Origin: a virus
Virus record (IMG/VR): IMGVR_UViG_3300009161_000047
Span: 1 to 63,449 of that record
Length of the DNA stretch: 63,449 nt
Reading direction: 5' to 3' (one strand)
A program made the translations under genes and the position numbers. The notes under the pieces were generated by a model, which did not search any database, had not been told where the DNA came from, and saw only the letters and a list, made by a program, of their open reading frames with translations. Positions 45,285 through 51,086 of the stretch are shown in pieces (position 1 is the first letter of the stretch; each line of letters starts with the position of its first letter).

Positions 45285-45576
45285 AATTTTGTACTTCCTT
45301 TTTGGTCAGAATCGTCACATCCAAAATATTTTCTACTAGAAAAGATCTGTATGCCATCTTATTTAGGTCGAATGCAGAAATGATATAAGAATTTTGTGAA
45401 CGAACCTTATCTGTTTTCTTTTCATACACAGGCATTAATGCTGGATTAGATGTACAAGTCATCACCCTGATGGCACCATCTTTTTTAACAAAGGATACTA
45501 CACAAACATTTTCAGCCAAGTTCTTAACGATCGTGTTTCTGTACGCAATCATTTCTTCTACAGTATTAAATTTCAT
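45259..45576 (-). CDS. DUF2693/WYL_2-like SH3-barrel protein
   Basis: 105 aa from MKFNTVEEM. 'VCVVSFVKKDGAIRVMTCTSNPALMPVYEKKT' and 'MAYRSFLVENILDVTIL' are the signature of a small phage SH3-like barrel family (DUF2693/WYL_2), of unknown function and found in many T4-like phages. The ATG at 45576 is preferred over 45591 because GAGGAAGG lies just before it. It overlaps the neighbours on both sides (45566-45886 upstream, 44772-45284 downstream). Confidence 0.75.
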   Translation of the reverse strand: MKFNTVEEMIAYRNTIVKNLAENVCVVSFVKKDGAIRVMTCTSNPALMPVYEKKTDKVRSQNSYIISAFDLNKMAYRSFLVENILDVTILTKKEVQNYVQEASKL

Positions 45577-45886
45577 TGATACCTTCCTCACATTCTGTCA
45601 ATAATTGGCTTTTGTTTTTTTCTGACGAATTCTTATGATTTAAATGAATTAGAAGAATAATATTATGCACAGCTTTATATAAATCTTTCTGATTCCTGCC
45701 GTCTTTCTTACCGTATCTTGCAAGATACTCGATTGCATTAGAAATAAATGCACCTTCGCCGTGACCGATTGACAGAATCAAATCGTTTACTTGTAAGTTA
45801 TTTCCGGAAGCATAATGCTGATTATATGTGGATCCGATATACTTCTCAATATCTTTAAGAATCTCTGTTTCATTATATTTAAACAT
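45566..45886 (-). CDS. DUF3310-like small early protein
   Basis: 106 aa. 'HYASGNNLQVNDLILSIGHGEGAFISNAIEYLARYGKKDGRNQKDLYKAVHNI' resembles the phage DUF3310 nucleotide-kinase-like family ('GNAIKYL-x-R-x-GKK'). It is probably a small helical early protein linked to nucleotide metabolism; function is inferred only from the family. It overlaps both flanking genes in the operon from 46097 to 44772. Confidence 0.65.
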   Translation of the reverse strand: MFKYNETEILKDIEKYIGSTYNQHYASGNNLQVNDLILSIGHGEGAFISNAIEYLARYGKKDGRNQKDLYKAVHNIILLIHLNHKNSSEKNKSQLLTECEEGINEI

Positions 45887-46097
45887 TCGCGATTCCTTTT
45901 AAGTGGATCCGCTCATCTTGATAATGTCCTTTCCAGGAACGAACCCAAGCAGGTACAGAATGAATAGCCGAATTTTGAATCGCCTCGGCTTCGACGAAAA
46001 ATTTGCCAATCCAGTAAAATGTGGTATAATTTGTGGTGATACCTACAATTACATGCACGATAAAAAACGCTGACAGAAAACCAGTAAAAATATTCAT
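45879..46097 (-). CDS. Small single-pass membrane protein, first gene of an early operon
   Basis: 72 aa. One hydrophobic helix (about residues 3-30, 'FLSAFFIVHVIVGITTNYTTFYWIG') is followed by a soluble tail. Family not recognised. The start codon lies 9 nt after a TATAAT box, so the mRNA is nearly leaderless. An alternative frame starting at 46125 is upstream of the promoter and is rejected. It is the first of four overlapping genes. Confidence 0.65.
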   Translation of the reverse strand: MNIFTGFLSAFFIVHVIVGITTNYTTFYWIGKFFVEAEAIQNSAIHSVPAWVRSWKGHYQDERIHLKGIANV

Positions 46098-46105
46098 ATA
46101 CTATT

Positions 46106-46134
46106 ATTATACCTTTTCCACACAATTATGTCAA
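46106..46134 (-). promoter_or_regulatory. Early promoter for the 46097-44772 operon
   Basis: On -, TTGACA (46129-46134), 17-bp spacer ending AAAAGG, TATAAT (46106-46111). Start predicted at about 46099, 1-2 nt before the ATG. Confidence 0.85.
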
Positions 46135-46155
46135 GATCTTTTTTTCAAATAATTT

Positions 46156-46183
46156 AGACTGGGGAGGCTGTCCTCCCCAGTCT
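46156..46183 (-). terminator. Terminator after the secreted-protein gene
   Basis: 12-bp perfect GC-rich stem (AGACTGGGGAGG / CCTCCCCAGTCT, loop of 4), 9 nt past the stop of the gene ending at 46192. On - it is followed by AAATTATTTG. Confidence 0.82.
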
Positions 46184-46191
46184 AGTGGTTT

Positions 46192-47211
46192 CTAGAAAAC
46201 AGGAATCGTAGTGAAATAAGATTTCTCTTTATTGAATTTCAATCCAAATCCAGTTAATGATGGTCTTGTAGTTTTTACCCTAACAGAACCAATTTTCGAT
46301 TTTGTTTGTGGGAACATTATATCTAATGTTAATGAAGTTTGGCCTTTCGCAGGAATAGATAATTTATCCACATGAATCTGACTACCAAAATTATCATAGA
46401 ATGTGAACGCTACTTCTTGTGGATAATTCAAATAATTAACTAGAGCAAGACCTGTTGAATATGGACCAGAATTATCGAATGGCAGCACAAACTCGTCCTT
46501 ATTGGGAATAGAGCTTGAGATAGTCGCTTCGAATAAATTGTTAGAGTATGTTGATTGTGCAACAACACCCGAACCATATACAGTCTTAATCTCCAGTGAA
46601 CCAGTTTTCAAAGAATTCGGGTCAGACATAACCACATCAGTAGATCCATTTCCAGGAAGTCCTACAGAATATTCTGTCATATAATTACCATTAACAAAGA
46701 ATGGATTATTCGTTCCTGAAGGATCATAAAACTTCAGAGTGACGAGACTCAACCAATTAGATGTGTTAGTTAATTTAACTGTTGTCGTCCAACCACCACC
46801 TGATGCAATATGCGGAATAGTTGGATCTGTTGAAGTGGTGAATGTTCTAGAATCAATTACTGTTAAATTAATCCCAAAAGAAACAGAATAAGCCGGTTGA
46901 AATGTTTGAGTAAATGTCACCGGAATATTATAATTTCCAACAGTTAAACTGTTTCTCACAATAGACATTCTAATAGCCTGGGTTGTTCCAGGTGGAAGAT
47001 ATCCTTGTACTGGCCAAATCAAAACCATCTGTTGATTCGATGGAATCACCGTGTTAAATGCGAATGAAGTCGAATTCGACGACAATGTCACGTCAGGAAC
47101 AGCAACAATTGTGTCCGTTGCTAAATCGAAAGTCACATTCACGCTTGAAGGTGACAAACTGGGCTGTGCAAACAACCCGATACTAAACAAACTCAGTAAA
47201 ACTAATTTCAT
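46192..47211 (-). CDS. Secreted protein with bacterial-type beta-sandwich domains
   Basis: 339 aa. A signal peptide (MKLVLLSLFSIGLFA) is followed by two Ig/BACON-like beta domains. 'SLSPSSVNVTFDLATDTI' with 'LPPGTTQAIRMSIVRNSLTVGNYNIPVTFT' and then 'IPHIASGGGWTTTVKLTNTSNWLSLVTLKFYDPSG' are of a style I know from many secreted proteins of Acidobacteria (Solibacter-like). The gene has a strong AAGGAG ribosome site and its own terminator, unlike the neighbouring leaderless genes, which fits recent acquisition from a host. Possible roles are surface masking or exclusion. No enzymatic motif is seen. Confidence 0.75.
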   Translation of the reverse strand: MKLVLLSLFSIGLFAQPSLSPSSVNVTFDLATDTIVAVPDVTLSSNSTSFAFNTVIPSNQQMVLIWPVQGYLPPGTTQAIRMSIVRNSLTVGNYNIPVTFTQTFQPAYSVSFGINLTVIDSRTFTTSTDPTIPHIASGGGWTTTVKLTNTSNWLSLVTLKFYDPSGTNNPFFVNGNYMTEYSVGLPGNGSTDVVMSDPNSLKTGSLEIKTVYGSGVVAQSTYSNNLFEATISSSIPNKDEFVLPFDNSGPYSTGLALVNYLNYPQEVAFTFYDNFGSQIHVDKLSIPAKGQTSLTLDIMFPQTKSKIGSVRVKTTRPSLTGFGLKFNKEKSYFTTIPVF

Positions 47212-47235
47212 ATTTCTCCTTAATTGTAAATAAAT

Positions 47236-47763
47236 CTAAACTCCCCATAAATTATCTAAATCTTCTTTTTCTATTAGATCACCATTGGGGATTTCGTCAC
47301 CATAAATTATATATGAGACTTTAGATTGTCTGAACATTTCTATTGTTCTTTTTTCGTGCTCATAATATATTGAGGTCTCACGTCTGAATGCGCCCAAATT
47401 CTTGGGCGACACAATAACATTAGTTATTCCAGATTGAATGATCCCTCTGGCACAATCTACACAAGGAAAATGAGAAACATACATTGTACAACCAGATATA
47501 CATGTACCCATTCTTGCGGCATTGTAGATAGCATTTCTTTCTGCATGTTCTGCCCAATAATATTTTTCTGGTCTTTCCCATTTGTGAGGATCTGATTCGT
47601 CGACTCCTCTAGGAAAACCATTAAATCCTGTAGATCTAATTTCGTGTTCTTTCCCAACAATTATTGCCGAAGTCTTCGTCTTATCTTTCGATTTAATTGC
47701 AATAACATCAAGTAGCTCTACAAAATATTTGTCCCAGGGCATAATACGCAAATCAATTCCCAT
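47236..47763 (-). CDS. cd: Deoxycytidylate (dCMP) deaminase
   Basis: 175 aa. Converts dCMP to dUMP for thymidylate synthesis. The zinc/catalytic motifs H-A-E ('YWAEHAERNAI') and PCVDC ('SHFPCVDCARGII') are intact. 'TSAIIVGKEHEIRSTGFNGFPRG' is the dCMP-deaminase type substrate loop. The start may be the ATG at 47763 or the one at 47742 (MPWDKYF), which matches the usual family start. The gene is cotranscribed with the receiver-like gene upstream (22-nt gap). It could feed the dTMP pool if thymine is the base later modified. Confidence 0.92.
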   Translation of the reverse strand: MGIDLRIMPWDKYFVELLDVIAIKSKDKTKTSAIIVGKEHEIRSTGFNGFPRGVDESDPHKWERPEKYYWAEHAERNAIYNAARMGTCISGCTMYVSHFPCVDCARGIIQSGITNVIVSPKNLGAFRRETSIYYEHEKRTIEMFRQSKVSYIIYGDEIPNGDLIEKEDLDNLWGV

Positions 47764-47785
47764 TATACAGGTTTACCTTTTCCTT

Positions 47786-48175
47786 TTAGAAGTGAGTAAT
47801 TAGAAGAGATTCGATTCTCGAGAAAGGAATATTATGCCTCATAGGATCTTGCGTATGAGTAACATAATGTTGAGCAATATCTTCACACATTCTCTTTGAT
47901 CCTACTGGATTTAATGAATGGACCATGCAGATTTTACTTGGCCATTTATTATTCTCTTTCATCCAAAGGACAAAATCATAACCAGTTTTGTTAGGAGAAT
48001 GATAATCAGGGTCCATGTTGGCCTGATAATGATCTTCGGCCAAATCATGGTCCAGCCATGCTTCCTCGATATCATTTTCTTGCATTATAATAACAGCTTC
48101 TTCGTAAGACTTGGCGATCTTCCAATCGCCAATAAACGGACAAGGTCTAACATCGTCAAGCCAAAGTTTTTTCAT
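47786..48175 (-). CDS. Cyclic-phosphate-processing receiver-like domain protein
   Basis: 129 aa from MKKLWLDDVRPCP. 'KLWLDDVRPCP', 'AKSYEEAVIIM', 'AWLDHDLAED', 'TGYDFVLWM' and 'MVHSLNPVGSKRM' are the pattern of the single-domain receiver family linked to cyclic-phosphate processing (cPRR), found in phages and near RNA-repair genes. Acidic residues DD and D-H-D are in the receiver positions. Function in phages is unproven. The upstream frame to 48202 is not used, since homologues start at M-x-x-L-W-L-D-D. Confidence 0.72.
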   Translation of the reverse strand: MKKLWLDDVRPCPFIGDWKIAKSYEEAVIIMQENDIEEAWLDHDLAEDHYQANMDPDYHSPNKTGYDFVLWMKENNKWPSKICMVHSLNPVGSKRMCEDIAQHYVTHTQDPMRHNIPFSRIESLLITHF

Positions 48176-48209
48176 ATATTTTCCAAAATTATTAAATACC
48201 AAGAGAATT

Positions 48210-48294
48210 TGGGGCTGAAAGATGGACTCAAACCATCGAGGGATTTCTCCGCCACATTACAAGTGTGGTCCAATCGTCGCTATGGGATTCCAGC
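48210..48294 (-). tRNA. Class II tRNA with UGU anticodon (Thr by anticodon, Tyr-like architecture)
   Basis: Cloverleaf read on -: acceptor GCTGGAA/TTTCAGC (one G-T), D arm CCA/TGG, anticodon stem CCACA/TGTGG with loop CTTGTAA, variable arm of 14 nt containing GGA-GAAA-TCC, T arm GATGG/CCATC with loop TTTGAGT, discriminator C and an encoded CCA. The anticodon is TGT (Thr ACA), but a long variable arm is normally found only in Leu, Ser, bacterial Tyr and Sec tRNAs. The D-loop also lacks GG. It lies 5 nt after the Cys-rich gene and is probably transcribed from the late promoter at 48651. Confidence 0.68.
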
Positions 48295-48299
48295 TTATG

Positions 48300-48458
48300 T
48301 TATTTCTTCTTTCGTTTGCAATAGCAATCGCATAAACACTTCTTGACGCAAGGACACTTATCCGCACAACACTTATGTGTTTTACAATATTGTGGAATAT
48401 CTGCAGTATTAGAGAATAATAAACCGCAAGAAATAATAAAACTAACAACAAAAAACAT
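48300..48458 (-). CDS. 52-residue Cys-rich cationic secreted peptide
   Basis: MFFVVSFIISCGLLFSNTA is a signal-peptide-like hydrophobic start. The mature part 'DIPQYCKTHKCCADKCPC' continues with 'VKKCLCDCYCKRKKK': nine Cys and ten Lys/Arg in about 34 residues. The ribosome site is AAGGAT, 7 nt before the ATG. No family is recognised; it looks like a knottin or metal-binding peptide. It is located between two tRNA genes on the same strand, and a TATAAAAA late-promoter variant lies upstream near 48483. An overlapping longer frame (48257-48451) lacks an ATG and runs through the tRNA, so it is rejected. Confidence 0.65.
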   Translation of the reverse strand: MFFVVSFIISCGLLFSNTADIPQYCKTHKCCADKCPCVKKCLCDCYCKRKKK

Positions 48459-48558
48459 AATTTATCCTTTAATATTTTTGGGAATTTTTATAGTCTTTCA
48501 GTTTCTGAAACTTACTCTGGGTGACTAGTGCCGGAAGCCCATCTCGTTATTCAATATT

Positions 48559-48635
48559 TGGTCGGGGCAAGAGGATTCGAACCTCTGGCCCTCTGCTCCC
48601 AAAGCAGATGCGCTACCAGGCTGCGCTATGCCCCG
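48559..48635 (-). tRNA. tRNA-Pro (anticodon TGG), CCA encoded
   Basis: Complete canonical cloverleaf: acceptor CGGGGCA/TGCCCCG, D stem GCGC/GCGC, anticodon stem TCTGC/GCAGA with loop TTTGGGA, T arm AGAGG-TTCGAAT-CCTCT, discriminator A plus encoded CCA. A late promoter starts transcription about 10 nt upstream. Confidence 0.96.
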
Positions 48636-48650
48636 ACGTCCTCATATCAT

Positions 48651-48658
48651 TATTTATA
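48651..48658 (-). promoter_or_regulatory. Late promoter for the tRNA cluster
   Basis: Perfect TATAAATA on -. The predicted start at 48645 leaves about 10 nt before tRNA-Pro; the Cys-rich gene and second tRNA lie downstream. Confidence 0.72.
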
Positions 48659-48668
48659 TCCTGTAACT

Positions 48669-49982
48669 TTAAATCTTTTCACCACAATCAAATCCACGCC
48701 AACGTAGGAATCGTGGGAATCGTAGAGAATAAGTTCCATCTTGGTTTTGTGTAATAGTATCTGCTCTAACTTCGGCGATCTGTCCGATCACAGAATCCTT
48801 GGTAGACCAGATGGCCGCACGGTCTTCATCAGAGAAACCTGTTCCCACATTTACACTAATCGATTTTCCGGATTCAGTTCCTTCACAAACAATAGCACCA
48901 AGAGATCCAAGATTTTTACCAATACCTTCTTCAATACCAACCACTTCCAAAGAAAGATCCAAATATGGTTTCAATTTTAACCAAGAAGAAGATCGCTTGC
49001 ACTCATAAGGCGCAGCTGGATCTTTAATCATTAATCCTTCATATCCACCTTCGATCGCTTTCTCATTCATTTCGCGAAAGATCTCACGACCAGTTACTGT
49101 AGATAAATTAACCAAACGATTAGTGAGAATCTTTACATTCGGAAGCGATTCCTGGAACTCTTCAAACCAAATTTCGAGTGACTTAGAACGGATCTCTTGT
49201 GAGATCCCACAATATCCTGCCAAGAAATCTTGCATTGGAATCATATCAAATATATGAAGAACAGCATCATCAGTCTGAACATTTTCTTTTCTATTGAGTT
49301 GTTTCATTAGATCTTGAAAATTAGCAGACATCACTTCGCCATCAAACACCCAAGGATCTGAGAGGGATTTGGCAACATCAATAAAGCTTTCACGGATTTT
49401 AGGAAAGTTTTCCATCTCTTTTCCATTCCTGGAAAACTGAGTTACACGCCCATCAGGAAAGACAAATGTCAAAACACGAGCACCATCCAATTTTACTTCA
49501 AGAAACTTCTCACCAATCATCTTGGTCTGTTGATCAGTGGAATCTTGAGCAAGCTGACAAGAGAAAGTCGGAATAATAAATTTATCCGAAGCTGATAAAT
49601 TCTTCACAACTTTATTGACGGTCTTCTCAGAAACACCACAACGAAGATCCTTCATGAGAATCAGACGATACCAATTATTCCACTCATCTTGAGTGGCAAG
49701 ATTCATGAGACGTGTAATCTCATCTTTGGCTGTGTTACCTGTAATCTTGCGATTAACTAGTTTGTTTAAAAGTTCGGTGAAGTCAACCCATGGAAGACCT
49801 GGGCCAGAATCAGTTTTTTCCGGAATCTGGCGGACACCAAAAGTCATGAAACTATCAAGAGCATACTTGATACCATAAAATAGGATAGTGTTATCATTGC
49901 GAATCTCACGCTCCAGAATGGCTTCCTTGCCAAGACGGGATCTATCAGCTTGCAATGCACGAATAACTTTAGACGGAATCAT
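48669..49982 (-). CDS. 30: ATP-dependent DNA ligase (gp30)
   Basis: 437 aa (T4 487). It seals nicks in replication and repair. Motif I is 'EVKLDGAR', with the adenylated Lys at about residue 165; motif III/IIIa is 'WVFDGEVM', motif IV 'EGLMIKDP' and motif V 'SWLKLKP'. The C-terminal OB fold ends 'FPRFLRWRGFD'. It starts by TAATG overlap with a 65-residue gene and is third in an early operon that begins with a membrane microprotein at 50253. Confidence 0.96.
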   Translation of the reverse strand: MIPSKVIRALQADRSRLGKEAILEREIRNDNTILFYGIKYALDSFMTFGVRQIPEKTDSGPGLPWVDFTELLNKLVNRKITGNTAKDEITRLMNLATQDEWNNWYRLILMKDLRCGVSEKTVNKVVKNLSASDKFIIPTFSCQLAQDSTDQQTKMIGEKFLEVKLDGARVLTFVFPDGRVTQFSRNGKEMENFPKIRESFIDVAKSLSDPWVFDGEVMSANFQDLMKQLNRKENVQTDDAVLHIFDMIPMQDFLAGYCGISQEIRSKSLEIWFEEFQESLPNVKILTNRLVNLSTVTGREIFREMNEKAIEGGYEGLMIKDPAAPYECKRSSSWLKLKPYLDLSLEVVGIEEGIGKNLGSLGAIVCEGTESGKSISVNVGTGFSDEDRAAIWSTKDSVIGQIAEVRADTITQNQDGTYSLRFPRFLRWRGFDCGEKI

Positions 49983-50179
49983 TAATAGATCTCCATAATT
50001 TCACAAAAACGAGCAACGATGACTTTACTGTCAAGATCTTCTAAATCGAAGATAGGCGAACCCAAACTATCAACACGAATATTTTTGACTTTCACAATAC
50101 ATTCAAATAGTTTAGAATAAACTAGTTGATTGATTACAATCTCTTTTGTTGGTTTTCGAAACTCAAGGTCGCTAAACAT
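49982..50179 (-). CDS. Small early protein upstream of ligase, unknown
   Basis: 65 aa (MFSDLEFRKPTKEIV...). A basic/acidic beta-rich small protein, not recognised ('ECIVKVKNIRVDSLGSP' suggests a barrel). It is coupled on both sides by TAATG overlaps, to the membrane peptide at 50179 and to ligase at 49982, so it is certainly translated if ligase is. Confidence 0.6.
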   Translation of the reverse strand: MFSDLEFRKPTKEIVINQLVYSKLFECIVKVKNIRVDSLGSPIFDLEDLDSKVIVARFCEIMEIY

Positions 50180-50253
50180 TAGAGCACCGTCGTCGAAAAA
50201 ATGATAATCAACATCAAAGCGATTAGGGAGAGCAAATCTTTAAAGTTATCCAT
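50179..50253 (-). CDS. 24-residue membrane microprotein (MDNFKDLLSLIALMLIIIFS...)
   Basis: The ATG at 50253 coincides with the predicted transcription start of an early promoter. The peptide is one hydrophobic helix after an amphipathic start, and its TAA overlaps the next ATG (TAATG). It may be a real membrane peptide, or a leader that couples translation of the leaderless mRNA to the ligase operon. Confidence 0.55.
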   Translation of the reverse strand: MDNFKDLLSLIALMLIIIFSTTVL

Positions 50254-50259
50254 ATTCAT

Positions 50260-50288
50260 ATTATACCGTTTCCATAGTGAAAAGTCAA
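50260..50288 (-). promoter_or_regulatory. Early promoter for the ligase operon
   Basis: On -, TTGACT (50283-50288), 17-bp spacer, TATAAT (50260-50265). ATG 50253 lies at about +1. Confidence 0.85.
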
Positions 50289-50318
50289 GGAAATTGAAAA
50301 TTTATCTTCCCTTTGTTT

Positions 50319-50546
50319 TCAACGATTTACAAATGTTTTCATATCGGTACATTCCGTGTACCCAGACATATATTCTTCCACTTCTGCAAATGAGAAGACT
50401 AGTGTTTCCAGTCCGAGGTACGTTCCTTCCGGCTGTCTCCGCCACCGTGGTTTTGGTTTACGATTATAATAAGCATCGGCGGATCCACAATCGTAAAGAC
50501 TACCGTTCTGGTCACGATCGAATTGGATAGATTTTTTCTTTTCCAT
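50319..50546 (-). CDS. Small conserved phage early protein (GSADAYY type)
   Basis: 75 aa. 'LYDCGSADAYYNRKPKPRW' followed by 'EVEEYMSGYTECTD' is a motif shared by small early proteins of many unrelated phages (pattern GSADAYY-x-R ... EYM-x-GY). Function unknown to me. The ATG is at the predicted transcription start of its own promoter. Confidence 0.7.
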   Translation of the reverse strand: MEKKKSIQFDRDQNGSLYDCGSADAYYNRKPKPRWRRQPEGTYLGLETLVFSFAEVEEYMSGYTECTDMKTFVNR

Positions 50547-50552
50547 ACATCA

Positions 50553-50581
50553 ATTATACCTTATTGGAACCCCCATAGCAA
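50553..50581 (-). promoter_or_regulatory. Early promoter for the GSADAYY gene
   Basis: On -, TTGCTA (50576-50581), 17-bp spacer, TATAAT (50553-50558), then seven bases to ATG 50546. A 55-bp hairpin repeat lies immediately upstream (50597-50651). Confidence 0.85.
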
Positions 50582-50596
50582 GGAGGCCTCGAAAGA

Positions 50597-50651
50597 ATAT
50601 CTCCTTTGTTTTCAACAGTATTCTGCAAGTGACTGATTCAGAAGGAGATAT
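50597..50651. repeat. 55-bp hairpin repeat, copy 1
   Basis: Identical over 55 bp to 53900-53954. The ends ATATCTCCTT/AAGGAGATAT pair as a 10-bp stem. On - the inside reads as the C-terminal coding end 'YLLLNQSLAEYC' plus stop. Confidence 0.85.
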
Positions 50652-50654
50652 AGA

Positions 50655-51032
50655 TTAATTAATAATTTCGTTCCCAGAGACCCGAGCGTACCCATAGACC
50701 TCTGCGTTCCCAGAGACCCGAGCGTACCCAGAGACCTCGGCGTCCCCAGCGACCACTGCGTCCCCAGCGACCACTGCGTTCCCATAGATCCAGGCGTTCC
50801 CAGAGACCATTGCGTTCCCAGAGACCATTGCGTTCCCATAGACCTCTGCGTTCCCAGAGACCTCTGCGTTCTCAGAGACCACAGCGTTCTCAGAGACCAC
50901 TGCTTCAGGACCAACGTAGGCAGTCTCAGCGACACTAGCAGTATTCTCGACCCAGCCTCCTCCATTAGAATGAGGGTGCCACGTCTCAAGAGTAGCGTCA
51001 GGAAAAGCAGATTTTAAATCTTCAAATGTCAT
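50655..51032 (-). CDS. Hexapeptide-repeat (left-handed beta-helix) early protein A
   Basis: 125 aa. A conserved N-terminal module 'MTFEDLKSAFPDATLETWHP' with 'GGGWVENTASVAETAYVG' precedes about 14 hexapeptide turns of the V-S/Y-G-N-A-x type ('VSGNAEVYGNAMVSGNA'). This should fold as a left-handed beta-helix. Acyltransferases of this fold have extra catalytic loops, which are absent, so a structural or binding role is likelier. Two paralogues occur at 53363-53848 and 54430-54864. All are early and near-leaderless. Confidence 0.82.
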   Translation of the reverse strand: MTFEDLKSAFPDATLETWHPHSNGGGWVENTASVAETAYVGPEAVVSENAVVSENAEVSGNAEVYGNAMVSGNAMVSGNAWIYGNAVVAGDAVVAGDAEVSGYARVSGNAEVYGYARVSGNEIIN

Positions 51033-51040
51033 ATAGAACC

Positions 51041-51069
51041 ATTATACCTTATTGGAACATCGATGTCAA
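51041..51069 (-). promoter_or_regulatory. Early promoter for hexapeptide protein A
   Basis: Consensus TTGACA (51064-51069), 17-bp spacer, TATAAT (51041-51046) on -. It is followed by GGTTCTAT and the ATG at 51032. Confidence 0.9.
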
Positions 51070-51086
51070 GTGAGAATATTATTCTC

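Noticed and set aside
48257-48451. 64-codon - strand frame overlapping the Cys-rich peptide and a tRNA
   Set aside because: No ATG or ribosome site, and it runs through the tRNA; the Cys-rich frame is better supported.
50612-50989. Second - strand frame over hexapeptide protein A rich in SLGTQRSMGT repeats (similar frames at 53536-53730, 53410-53754, 54496-54888)
   Set aside because: The 18-bp DNA periodicity of hexapeptide repeats keeps alternative frames open; only the VSGNA frame starts at the promoter-linked ATG and has the conserved N-terminal module.
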